Notes: generated by a model from the letters alone, not told the origin. DNA of 64,000 nt from Pseudomonas sp. (GCF_030698175.1 NZ_JAUYNT010000015.1:62001-126000); one strand, 5' to 3'; shown: positions 45,192 through 53,136, counted from the stretch's first letter. Made by a program: numbers and translations.

Positions 45192-46391
45192 GTGAATATT
45201 CCTTTCTCTCCTTGGCCCTCCTTCACGGAGGAGGAAGCTAATGCCGTTCGCGATGTGATTCTTTCTAACAAGATTAATTACTGGACTGGGCAGGAATGTC
45301 GCGAGTTTGAAAAAGAGTTCGCTGTCTGGGCCGGTAGTGAGTACGCCGTTGCGCTAGCAAATGGCACTGTGGCTTTAGATGCAGCATTGAAAGCATTAGG
45401 TGTGGGTGCTGGGGATGAGGTAGTGGTGACCCCCCGCACTTTCCTCGCTTCGGTCTCGAGCATAGTCAATGCCGGTGCGATACCGGTGTTTGCCGAGGTA
45501 GATCGGGATTCGCAGAATATCACTGCACAAGCCATTCGAGAGGTGCTGACACCGCGCACTCGAGCGATAATTTGTGTGCATCTGGCTGGTTGGCCGTGCG
45601 ACATGGACCCAATCATGGCGCTAGCCGCCGAGCAAGACCTTTTTGTCATCGAAGATTGCGCCCAGGCACATGGCGCCCGTTACAAGGATCGTGCGGTCGG
45701 CTCTATTGGTCATGTCGGTGCCTGGTCGTTTTGCCAGGATAAGATCATGACCACGGGCGGCGAAGGTGGGATGGTCACCACCAACGACCGGGAGTTGTGG
45801 TCGAAGATGTGGTCACTCAAGGACCACGGTAAGAGTTGGAACACCGTGTACGAGCGCGAGCACCCGCCTGGTTTCCGTTGGCTGCATGAGAGTTTCGGCA
45901 CAAATTGGCGAATGATCGAAATGCAGGCCGTACTTGGGCGTATCCAGTTGCAGCGGATGGCGGACTGGCATATACAGCGCTTGGCTAATGCCCGGCAGAT
46001 TTGGTCTTGCGCACAGGGAATGCCCGGTTTACGGGTGCCTGAAGTGCCTGTAGATATCGAGCATGCAGCTTACAAGTGTTACGTGTTTGTCGAGCCGCAG
46101 CGCTTGGCCAGCGGCTGGAGCCGCGACCGGATCATCGCGGAGCTTAATGCTGCTGGAGTGCCCTGTTACTCGGGTTCCTGCTCGGAGGTCTACCTGGAAA
46201 AAGCTTTTGACAATACGGGCTGGCGCCCTCGAGAGCGGCTAGCGGTTGCTAAAGAACTGGGTGATACAAGCTTAATGTTTATGGTGCATCCAACGCTGAC
46301 CAGTGATGAAATTAACAAGACTTGTAGTGTTTTAACGAGTGTTATGCTTCGCGCGACGTACTTCCCGCCGAATACGAAGCGTGTAGATTAG
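45192..46391 (+). CDS. DegT/DnrJ/EryC1-type sugar aminotransferase (PglE-like)
   Basis: 399 aa from GTG. VALANGTVALDAALKALG, VVTPRTFLASVSSIVNAG, FVIEDCAQAHGARYKDRAVG and the PLP lysine region WSFCQDKIMTTGGEGGMVTT are the family blocks. The C-terminal substrate side has RMIEMQAVLGRIQL. These enzymes aminate keto-sugar nucleotides using glutamate; the WbpM product UDP-4-keto-QuiNAc is the obvious substrate here, giving UDP-QuiNAc4N for PglD. Codon use is mixed, and the last 100 bases are AT-richer. Confidence 0.87.
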   Translation: MNIPFSPWPSFTEEEANAVRDVILSNKINYWTGQECREFEKEFAVWAGSEYAVALANGTVALDAALKALGVGAGDEVVVTPRTFLASVSSIVNAGAIPVFAEVDRDSQNITAQAIREVLTPRTRAIICVHLAGWPCDMDPIMALAAEQDLFVIEDCAQAHGARYKDRAVGSIGHVGAWSFCQDKIMTTGGEGGMVTTNDRELWSKMWSLKDHGKSWNTVYEREHPPGFRWLHESFGTNWRMIEMQAVLGRIQLQRMADWHIQRLANARQIWSCAQGMPGLRVPEVPVDIEHAAYKCYVFVEPQRLASGWSRDRIIAELNAAGVPCYSGSCSEVYLEKAFDNTGWRPRERLAVAKELGDTSLMFMVHPTLTSDEINKTCSVLTSVMLRATYFPPNTKRVD

Positions 46392-46497
46392 GAGCGGCTC
46401 TGTCGGTGAGCTTTATCACCTTGAGACGTTTATTTTTGTGCTGCTTTTGGGGTGGTGAGCAGTACATTCTGTTGTTGTCAGTTAAGAGAATAATAAT

Positions 46498-47457
46498 GTG
46501 CGACTACTACTGACAGGCTCTAGCGGCTTTATCGGGCAGGCCTTGCGACAGTCGTTAGGCGTGAATGTAAATTACAACCTTCGTTGTGCTTATCGGTTTA
46601 GGTCAGGGAATGATGTTTTTCCTTTACATGGTGTGGCAGTTGGCGATATCGATGAGTTTACGGACTGGAGTGCTTTATTGGCTGATGTTGAGGTGGTGCT
46701 ACATACCGCCGCTATTGCCCATATTCAAGGAGCGGTTACTAAACAGCTGCAGTCTGATTTCGATGCGGTCAATACTCAGGCAACTTTAGCCCTTGCTCGT
46801 CAGTCTGCTGCTGCTGGTGTTAAACGCTTTATTTTTTTAAGTACGGTCAAAGTGTTGGGTGAGAACACCAGTAATTCAGCTTTTACCGCAGACAGCAAGC
46901 CCGTACCTATCGATGCATATGCTTGCTCAAAATGGCGTGCGGAGCAGGGCTTGCGCGCTTTGGTCGCTGAGACGAGCATGGAAATAGTGATTATCCGCCC
47001 TGTTCTTGTGTATGGCCCCGGCGTAAAGGCTAACTTTCGCAGCATGATGAGTTGGCTGAGCAAGGGTGTGCCTTTGCCGTTGGGAGCCATTGGTAATAAA
47101 CGTAGCCTTGTGGCTTTGGACAATTTGGTTGATCTGATCGTTACCTGTATTGATCACCCCGCAGCGGCTAATCAGACTTTTTTGGTTAGCGATGGTGAGG
47201 ACCTTTCGACTTCTGAGTTGTTAGAGAAAATGGCCATGGCCTTGGGTAAAACATCCCGATTGCTACCAGTACCCAGCTGGATGCTGGAGGGGGGGGCGAG
47301 GCTGTTAGGCAAGCAGGCGCTGGCCCAGCGCGTGTGCGGCTCGCTACAGGTTGATATCAGTAAAACCCGTGAATTACTGAATTGGTCTCCGCCGGTTAGC
47401 GTCGATCAAGCGCTGCGCAAAACGGCGGAGTATTTTTTACAGCAGCGCAGGTCATGA
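46498..47457 (+). CDS. wbpV: NAD-dependent 4-keto-sugar reductase/epimerase, WbpV-like
   Basis: 319 aa from GTG. An extended SDR: LLLTGSSGFIGQALRQSL for NAD(P) binding, LHTAAIAHIQGA, FIFLSTVKVLGE and the YxxxK site DAYACSKWRAEQ. It resembles WbpV/WbpK, which reduce UDP-4-keto-QuiNAc to UDP-QuiNAc or UDP-FucNAc for the WbpL transferase; an epimerase activity cannot be excluded. Usually wbpV, wbpL and wbpM are adjacent, but here a toxin-antitoxin pair separates wbpV from wbpL. A run of eight G (47289-47296) near the end codes for EGGA. Confidence 0.82.
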   Translation: MRLLLTGSSGFIGQALRQSLGVNVNYNLRCAYRFRSGNDVFPLHGVAVGDIDEFTDWSALLADVEVVLHTAAIAHIQGAVTKQLQSDFDAVNTQATLALARQSAAAGVKRFIFLSTVKVLGENTSNSAFTADSKPVPIDAYACSKWRAEQGLRALVAETSMEIVIIRPVLVYGPGVKANFRSMMSWLSKGVPLPLGAIGNKRSLVALDNLVDLIVTCIDHPAAANQTFLVSDGEDLSTSELLEKMAMALGKTSRLLPVPSWMLEGGARLLGKQALAQRVCGSLQVDISKTRELLNWSPPVSVDQALRKTAEYFLQQRRS

Positions 47458-47529
47458 GGTGGCGATTTATCTATCATGCAAGCTTATGAACCTGCCCGCG
47501 GATTGCTGACGGTGAATTGTATGTCATTG

Positions 47530-47552
47530 CGTACATGTACTTATTTGTGTAC
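47530..47552 (+). promoter_or_regulatory. Candidate YefM operator (TGTAC repeats)
   Basis: TGTAC occurs at 47536-47540 and 47548-47552, exactly 12 bases apart, with CGTAC just before at 47530. GTACATGTAC (47531-47540) is a perfect palindrome. The E. coli yefM-yoeB operator also has TGTACA palindromes spaced 12 bases. It lies 30-52 bases upstream of the yefM ATG. Autorepression by the YefM-YoeB complex is inferred. Confidence 0.65.
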
Positions 47553-47581
47553 GTTTGGCGAAGATTTATGAGGGTTCTAAC

Positions 47582-47839
47582 ATGCAAACCATTAACTACA
47601 CCACCGCACGGCAGCACCTGGCCGAAACCATGGACAGGGTGAGCAACGATAGAACGCCCTTGTTGGTCACGCGGCAGAAAGGCGAGCCTGTGGTCATGAT
47701 GTCCCTGGCGGACTACAACGCGCTTGAGGAGACCGCCTACCTGCTTCGCTCGCCGGCTAATGCGCAGCGTTTGCTCAAGTCGGTCAATAGCTTGCGTGCA
47801 GGTAAAGCACAAGCACGTCAACTTATCGACGAAGCGTAA
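47582..47839 (+). CDS. yefM: YefM-type antitoxin
   Basis: 85 aa from ATG. QTINYTTARQHLAETMDRV and VVMMSLADYNALEETAYLL are the Phd/YefM N-terminal DNA-binding fold, and the C-terminal NAQRLLKSVNSLRAGKA is the region that wraps the toxin. The toxin gene starts five bases after its stop. The pair sits between wbpV and wbpL of the O-antigen locus, a position that P. aeruginosa clusters do not have, so it was probably inserted. It should neutralise YoeB and repress the operon. Confidence 0.93.
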   Translation: MQTINYTTARQHLAETMDRVSNDRTPLLVTRQKGEPVVMMSLADYNALEETAYLLRSPANAQRLLKSVNSLRAGKAQARQLIDEA

Positions 47840-47844
47840 CAGTC

Positions 47845-48099
47845 GTGAACATCACCTTCACGCCGGAGGCGTGGGACGATTATATCTGGTTCCAACAGAA
47901 CGATAAGGCCGGGCTCAAACGCATCAATCTACTGATCAAAACGGCTCAGCGCAGCCCGTTCGAAGGGATTGGCAAACCTGAGCCGCTCAAGCATAACCTG
48001 AGCGGTTTCTGGTCGCGCCGAATCAGCGAGGAGCATCGCTTGGTCTATGCGGTCGATGCTGACGCAGTGCAAATCGTGCAGTGCCGATACTGCTACTGA
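47845..48099 (+). CDS. yoeB: YoeB-type ribosome-dependent mRNA interferase toxin
   Basis: 84 aa from GTG, full family length. FTPEAWDDYIWFQQNDK, RSPFEGIGKPEPLKHNLSG and WSRRISEEHRLVYAV are nearly identical to E. coli YoeB, so Glu46 and Arg65 are in place. The C-terminus reads QCRYCY where E. coli has CRYHY: the catalytic-site histidine 83 is replaced by cysteine (codon TGC), while Tyr84 is kept. The protein may have weaker or altered activity. YoeB cleaves mRNA in the ribosomal A site. Confidence 0.92.
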   Translation: MNITFTPEAWDDYIWFQQNDKAGLKRINLLIKTAQRSPFEGIGKPEPLKHNLSGFWSRRISEEHRLVYAVDADAVQIVQCRYCY

Positions 48100-48170
48100 C
48101 TCTGGATATCGCCAGTTCTGCTGTAAAGCGCTGCAGCGCTATGTGCAGGCATTGGTTGAGTGTTGCAAGC

Positions 48171-48255
48171 GTAGGCCGGGTTAGTCCGCAGGGCGCCGAC
48201 AGGTTATGAATACGCTGGTGCTAATAGATGTCGGGTTACGCTGCGCTGCCCCTGC
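48171..48255. repeat. GTAGG-type intergenic repeat, degenerate copy C
   Basis: GTAGGCCGGGTTAGTCCGCA followed about 50 bases later by TCGGGTTACGCTGCGCTGCC resembles the two halves of copy A (17571) with more divergence. It fills much of the 225-base gap 48100-48324 between yoeB and wbpL, where I see no gene. Confidence 0.55.
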
Positions 48256-48324
48256 ATAAGCGCTCCTCAACACTTAACGGCTACATAATTTTTTATTTTG
48301 GCTGTTTCAGGAAATTGATTTTTG

Positions 48325-49347
48325 ATGATGATTTGGTGGTTTTTGCTGGCGGTAGTGGGCGTTGCATTTTTGCTGACGGGCGCGCTGCGCCGTTACGCTC
48401 TGGCTCGTAGCCTGATGGCCATTCCCAATGCGCGCAGTTCGCACTCCGTACCGACAGCACTTGGCGGTGGGGTCGCCATAGTAGTGGCGTTTCTGGCCGC
48501 TTTGCCGGTGTTGGCCTTCGCCAATGTACTGCCCTGGGTTGTTATCTGGGGCCTGTTGGGGGGGAGTGCAGGGGTGGCGTTGATCGGTTTCTTGAATGAT
48601 CACGGTCATATATCGGTACGTTGGCGTTTGCTTGGGCACTTTAGCGCTGCTATTTGGGCGTTGTTCTGGTTAGGTGGTTTGCCACCTCTGACGCTATTTG
48701 GATTTACGCTTGATCTGGGGTGGGTTGGACATGCGTTAGCCACGGTCTATCTGGTTTGGTTGTTGAATCTCTATAACTTTATGGATGGCATTGACGGCAT
48801 TGCCAGCGTCGAGGCTATTTGTGTCTGTGTGGGTGGGGCCTTGTTGTATGTTTTGTTGGGTACGGCAGTCTCGGACTATGTTGTGCCTTTAGTTCTAGCT
48901 GCCGCTGTGGCAGGTTTTTTATTCTGGAACTTCCCGCCAGCGCGGATCTTTATGGGCGATGCCGGCAGTGGCTTTTTGGGCATTACTTTGGGCGTGTTAT
49001 CGCTGCAAGCCGCCTGGGTAGCACCGCAGTTGTTGTGGAGTTGGTTGATTTTGCTCGGGGTGTTTATTGTCGATGCCACTTTTACCTTGCTGCGCCGCCT
49101 GTTGCGTGGCGATAAGGTCTATGAAGCGCATCGTAGTCATGCCTATCAGTTTGCCTCGCGGCAATTTGGTAAACACTTGCCTGTGACTCTTATTGTGGCT
49201 GCTATCAACCTTATGTGGCTGTTGCCTATTGCGCTGTGGGTTGGGCTCAGCCGTTTGGATGGCGTTAGTGGGGTGCTGCTGGCCTATGCGCCGCTGTTGT
49301 TACTGGCCGTCAAATTTCGAGCCGGTGAATTGAAGCAACCAGAGTGA
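48325..49347 (+). CDS. wbpL: WbpL-like undecaprenyl-phosphate sugar-1-phosphate transferase
   Basis: 340 aa; ATG 48325 or 48328 are both possible. A polytopic (about ten to eleven spans) MraY/WecA-type enzyme. NARSSHSVPTALGGGVAIV, WLLNLYNFMDGIDGIASVE with the catalytic Asp cluster, and RIFMGDAGSGFLG are diagnostic. WbpL starts O-antigen (and common antigen) synthesis by putting QuiNAc-1-P, FucNAc-1-P or GlcNAc-1-P on undecaprenyl phosphate. The locus therefore has two initiating enzymes of unrelated folds. G7 occurs at 48558-48564. Confidence 0.9.
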   Translation: MMIWWFLLAVVGVAFLLTGALRRYALARSLMAIPNARSSHSVPTALGGGVAIVVAFLAALPVLAFANVLPWVVIWGLLGGSAGVALIGFLNDHGHISVRWRLLGHFSAAIWALFWLGGLPPLTLFGFTLDLGWVGHALATVYLVWLLNLYNFMDGIDGIASVEAICVCVGGALLYVLLGTAVSDYVVPLVLAAAVAGFLFWNFPPARIFMGDAGSGFLGITLGVLSLQAAWVAPQLLWSWLILLGVFIVDATFTLLRRLLRGDKVYEAHRSHAYQFASRQFGKHLPVTLIVAAINLMWLLPIALWVGLSRLDGVSGVLLAYAPLLLLAVKFRAGELKQPE

Positions 49348-49530
49348 ACCTGTGCATGATGCCTGTTTGGAGTCTTATGATTGGTGTGAGTCTTGCAGGT
49401 GGTGTGCAATTTGGCGCTCAAGCTTGGCTGCAGGCCGCTTGTTGGCGGGCTATGCGGTTATTGTGGCGGATGCGGTTGTGCGTGTTACGGGTTAATCGTT
49501 GTCTGCGAGTATATAAAAGGAGGCTTGAAA

Positions 49531-51537
49531 ATGTTAGGCCGGATAGATTGGATTCGCCAACAGATGCTTACTTTGTCGCGTCGGCAAAAGCGTCTCTTGC
49601 AGGTGGTAGTTGATGTCGTATTAGTTTGGCTCGCACTGTGGTTGGCGTTTGTGGTGCGTTTGGGGGGCTACAAAGATGTCCATCCCCTTACTGGGCATGC
49701 GTGGGTATTTATTGCTGCACCTATGATCGCTTTGCCTTTGTTCATTCGTTTTGGCATGTACCGGGCGGTGATGCGTTATTTGGGCAACGATGCGCTGATG
49801 GCGATAGTTAAGGCCGTTAGTCTGTCGACGTTATTGTTGGCGTTAGCGGTGTATTGGTATCGCAACGACATGCCAGTGATACCGCGTTCGATGGTGTTTA
49901 ACTACTGGTGGTTGAGTCTGCTGCTGATTGGTGGCTTGCGTCTGGTGATGCGTCAGTTCTTTATGGGCAATTGGTTCGGTCCACAGCAACCATATTTCAC
50001 TAATCAGTCCAATGGTTGTGTGCGTGTCGCAATTTATGGGGCTGGAGCTGCGGGTAATCAGTTGGTCGCTGCACTGCGCTTGGGGCGTCTGATGACACCC
50101 GTTGCCTTTATTGATGATGATCCGAGTATCTCCAATCGAGTTATTGCGGGCATCCGTGTTTACACCTCTAAGCACATTCAGCAACTGATTGATGAAACCC
50201 ACCCTAGCGAAATTTTGATGGCGATCCCCTCGGCCACCCGTGGACGTCGCCGCGAGATACTGGGCTTGCTTGAGCAGTTCCCCCTGCATGTGCGCAGTGT
50301 TCCGGGTTTTATGGATCTGGCCAGTGGCCGGGTCAAGGTTGAAGATGTGCAAGAGGTCGACATTGCCGACCTCCTGGGCCGTGATGCGGTTCCCCCGCAG
50401 AAAGTGTTATTTGAGCGCTGCATCCGCGGCCAGGTGGTGATGGTTACCGGCGCGGGCGGATCGATTGGTTCAGAGTTATGTCGGCAGATTGTGGCCACGG
50501 GGCCGACCACTTTGCTGTTGTTCGAGCACAGTGAGTTCAATCTCTACAGCATCCATGCCGAGCTTGAGCGGCGGGTGCAGCGTGAGTCGTTACCGCTGCG
50601 CCTGGTGCCAATTTTGGGCTCGATTCGCAACAGCGAGCGCTTGTTTGATGTGATGCAAACCTGGGGGGTGAATACGGTTTACCACGCTGCTGCCTACAAG
50701 CATGTGCCGATGGTCGAGCACAATATTGCCGAAGGCGTGTTGAATAATGTGCTGGGGTCCTTGCACACCGCCCAAGCGGCGATTCGCGCTGGGGTTGAGC
50801 ACTTTGTGCTGATTTCGACCGACAAGGCGGTAAGGCCGACCAATGTGATGGGCAGTACCAAACGCTTGGCTGAGATGACCTTGCAGGCCTTGAGTGCCGA
50901 GGCGGCGCCGGTGTTTCTGGGGGATAAATCGGCGGTTGCCCATCTGAATAAAACCCGTTTCACCATGGTGCGTTTTGGCAATGTGCTGGGTTCGTCTGGC
51001 TCGGTGATTCCGCTGTTTCGTGAGCAAATCAGTCATGGCGGCCCAGTGACTGTGACCCACCCCAATATCACCCGTTATTTCATGACCATCCCTGAGGCGG
51101 CGCAGTTGGTGATTCAGGCCGGCGCCATGGGGCAGGGCGGCGATGTCTTTGTGTTGGATATGGGCCAACCGGTAAAAATTGCCGAACTGGCCGAGAAGAT
51201 GATTTTGCTCTCTGGGCTAACCCTGCGCTCCGAGCGCAACCCCCATGGCGATATTGCCGTCGAGTTCACCGGTTTGCGTCCCGGTGAAAAGCTTTATGAA
51301 GAGCTGTTGATTGGCGATGACGTTACCCCGACCGACCATCCAATGATCATGCGGGCCAATGAAGACCATCTGCCATGGGAGGCGTTCAAGTTGGCGCTGG
51401 AGCAGTTAATGGCGGCAGTTGAGCAAGATGATTATGTTCGGGTGCGCCAACTGCTGCGTGAAACCGTCAGTGGCTATGCCCCTGAGGGGGAAATTGTCGA
51501 CTGGATTCATTCGCGGCAAGCCAAGTTCAAATCGTAG
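49531..51537 (+). CDS. wbpM: WbpM, UDP-GlcNAc 4,6-dehydratase (membrane-anchored)
   Basis: 668 aa from the ATG after AAAGGAGG; the open frame begins 46 codons earlier but has no such site. The N-terminal third has four spans and a nucleotide-binding domain with VAIYGAGAAGNQLVAALRLG. The C-terminal dehydratase has VTGAGGSIGSELCRQI and the atypical catalytic set ISTDKAVRPTNVMGSTKR, where Met replaces the usual Tyr. It turns UDP-GlcNAc into UDP-4-keto-6-deoxy-GlcNAc, feeding both the PglE/PglD/PglC-like branch and the WbpV/WbpL branch. It ends the O-antigen locus, as in P. aeruginosa. Confidence 0.95.
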   Translation: MLGRIDWIRQQMLTLSRRQKRLLQVVVDVVLVWLALWLAFVVRLGGYKDVHPLTGHAWVFIAAPMIALPLFIRFGMYRAVMRYLGNDALMAIVKAVSLSTLLLALAVYWYRNDMPVIPRSMVFNYWWLSLLLIGGLRLVMRQFFMGNWFGPQQPYFTNQSNGCVRVAIYGAGAAGNQLVAALRLGRLMTPVAFIDDDPSISNRVIAGIRVYTSKHIQQLIDETHPSEILMAIPSATRGRRREILGLLEQFPLHVRSVPGFMDLASGRVKVEDVQEVDIADLLGRDAVPPQKVLFERCIRGQVVMVTGAGGSIGSELCRQIVATGPTTLLLFEHSEFNLYSIHAELERRVQRESLPLRLVPILGSIRNSERLFDVMQTWGVNTVYHAAAYKHVPMVEHNIAEGVLNNVLGSLHTAQAAIRAGVEHFVLISTDKAVRPTNVMGSTKRLAEMTLQALSAEAAPVFLGDKSAVAHLNKTRFTMVRFGNVLGSSGSVIPLFREQISHGGPVTVTHPNITRYFMTIPEAAQLVIQAGAMGQGGDVFVLDMGQPVKIAELAEKMILLSGLTLRSERNPHGDIAVEFTGLRPGEKLYEELLIGDDVTPTDHPMIMRANEDHLPWEAFKLALEQLMAAVEQDDYVRVRQLLRETVSGYAPEGEIVDWIHSRQAKFKS

Positions 51538-51596
51538 TAATTTCCCCTCTCGGTATCTGTTATCGACTCTTGTGTCGAGCTAAAAATGGCGGATTG

Positions 51597-52511
51597 TTAC
51601 TTCGGCGACGCCGGTGGGCGCGCGCAACTGAGTTGGCAGCCGTGCTCAGCTTCCAGTTGCAGGGTGCTGTGGGCGATGGCGAAGTGCTCGTGCAACTCCA
51701 GCGTCACCTCATGCAGCAAGCGATCATCGGCGGGCAAGGGTTCGATCAGCATATGCGCGGTGAGCGCCACCTCATTGGTACTCATGGCCCAGACGTGCAG
51801 GTCATGCACATCCTTAACCCCCGGCAAGCCCTGCAAATACTGGCGCACTGCCGCTAGATCAACTTGTTCGGGCACCCCGTCAAACAGCAAATGCAGCGAT
51901 TGGCGAAACAGTGACCAGGTGCCAATCACTATCACCGCGGCAATGATCAGGCTCACCACCGGGTCAAGCCACAGCCAGCCTTGCCACAGATAGAGTGCGC
52001 CGGCCAGCACCACGCCAATCGACACCAAGGCATCGGCGGCCATGTGCATAAAGGCGCCGCGCAGGTTGAGGTCGTCCTTGCTGCCGCTGATAAACAGCCA
52101 GGCGGTAAACGCATTGATCAGCACGCCAATGGAGGCCACCACCATCACCGTAACGCCGGCGATGGGCTCGGGTTGTTGCAGCCGTTGCAGCGACTCCCAA
52201 CCCAGCGAGCCCATGGCCACCAATAACAACAGCGCATTGGCGAAACTGGCCAGTATTGAGGCGCGGCGCCAGCCGTAGGTGTGGCGATCATTGCTGCGCA
52301 GCCGTGCGGCGGCGATGGCGACCCAGGCCAGCACCAGGCCGCCGACGTCGCCGAGGTTGTGGCCGGCATCGGCCAGCAGCGCCAGGGAGTTGACCTGCCA
52401 GCCGTAAAACGCCTCGATCAGCACATAGGTCAGATTGAGCCCGATACCCAGCGCAAAGGCGCGATCGAAACGCTGGGGCGCGTGCTGATGCGGGTCGTGG
52501 CTGTGGGCCAT
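51597..52511 (-). CDS. Cation diffusion facilitator (CzcD/ZitB-type Zn2+ exporter)
   Basis: 304 aa. A His-rich start (MAHSHDPHQHAP) precedes six membrane spans with the metal sites LLADAGHNLGDV and HMAADALVS. A cytoplasmic C-terminal domain includes VHDLHVWAMSTNEVALTAH, the dimerisation and metal-sensing part of CDF proteins. It probably exports zinc and similar divalent metals by proton exchange. The gene is convergent with wbpM (59 bases apart). The metal cannot be settled from sequence. Confidence 0.9.
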   Translation of the reverse strand: MAHSHDPHQHAPQRFDRAFALGIGLNLTYVLIEAFYGWQVNSLALLADAGHNLGDVGGLVLAWVAIAAARLRSNDRHTYGWRRASILASFANALLLLVAMGSLGWESLQRLQQPEPIAGVTVMVVASIGVLINAFTAWLFISGSKDDLNLRGAFMHMAADALVSIGVVLAGALYLWQGWLWLDPVVSLIIAAVIVIGTWSLFRQSLHLLFDGVPEQVDLAAVRQYLQGLPGVKDVHDLHVWAMSTNEVALTAHMLIEPLPADDRLLHEVTLELHEHFAIAHSTLQLEAEHGCQLSCARPPASPK

Positions 52512-52684
52512 GGATTGCCTCAATGCTAGCTACTGAAATTGCAGAGGTGCCGAGTCTACGCCGCTAAGGTGAGGCTAGCCTGCAGGCGAGTGCGCGTCAG
52601 CCTATGCCTTAAGAGATATGGTCAAGTTCGCTGTCGGCGTTAGAGTGCATGCAATGACTTTGCTCAATTTTATGAGGCGCCGCG

Positions 52685-53089
52685 ATGAATATTACCGAGT
52701 TTGCCGACCTGCTGACGGCTGCCGCCGGCCAAGCCGAGCCGCAACGTTTGTTGATGGTGTTTGTGGCCGCCGAATTGCCCGCCGACGCCACCGAGGCCGA
52801 AGTGCAGCGGCATGCCGAGCAGCAGGGCGGTTCGCTGCGCCCGGTGCTGTGCGTGGACAAACTGCCGAGCGAACTGGCGGACTTTGATGCCTTGCTGGCC
52901 GAGTCGCAGCGCACCGGCATTGCCTGGGACCTGGTGTTTGCCGCCGGTTTGTCTGGGCGCGGCGGCATTGCCCCGAGCGGCGATGAGGCCGAGCAGCCGT
53001 TGAAGATGATGGTGGGTGCCATCGAAAGCGGCAGTGTCAGCAACTTCCTGGCCTTCGATCGCGCCGGTCATTCGGTGTCGTTTTACTGA
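52685..53089 (+). CDS. Conserved pseudomonad protein of unknown function
   Basis: 134 aa from ATG. MNITEFADLLTAAAGQAEPQRLLMVF opens an acidic, soluble protein without signal or span (quoted in two overlapping parts: MNITEFADLLTA and QRLLMVFVAAELP). AIESGSVSNFLAFDRAG is near the C-terminus. I recall similar short proteins in Pseudomonas genomes, sometimes carrying misleading ribonucleotide reductase labels; no such domain is visible. It stands alone between the CDF exporter and moaB. Confidence 0.7.
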   Translation: MNITEFADLLTAAAGQAEPQRLLMVFVAAELPADATEAEVQRHAEQQGGSLRPVLCVDKLPSELADFDALLAESQRTGIAWDLVFAAGLSGRGGIAPSGDEAEQPLKMMVGAIESGSVSNFLAFDRAGHSVSFY

Positions 53090-53104
53090 GGCTAGCTGCG
53101 CATT

Positions 53105-53136
53105 GTCGGACTGTTCGCTGCGCTCCTGAGTCCGAC
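53105..53136. repeat. Inverted repeat in the gap before moaB
   Basis: GTCGGACT (53105-53112) and AGTCCGAC (53129-53136) enclose GTTCGCTGCGCTCCTG and are followed by CTAC. It looks like another dispersed intergenic palindrome rather than a terminator. The remaining 204-base gap shows no gene or ANR box. Confidence 0.5.

Noticed and set aside
47458..48324. Insertion sequence or integron carrying yefM-yoeB
   Set aside because: No transposase, target duplication, attC-like site or terminal inverted repeat is visible around the module.
49393..49530. 46-codon N-terminal extension of wbpM
   Set aside because: The strong AAAGGAGG site sits before the ATG at 49531, and family length fits that start.
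49344..49613. Small open frame between wbpL and wbpM
   Set aside because: It overlaps the well-supported start of wbpM in another frame and has no ribosome-binding site or recognisable product.
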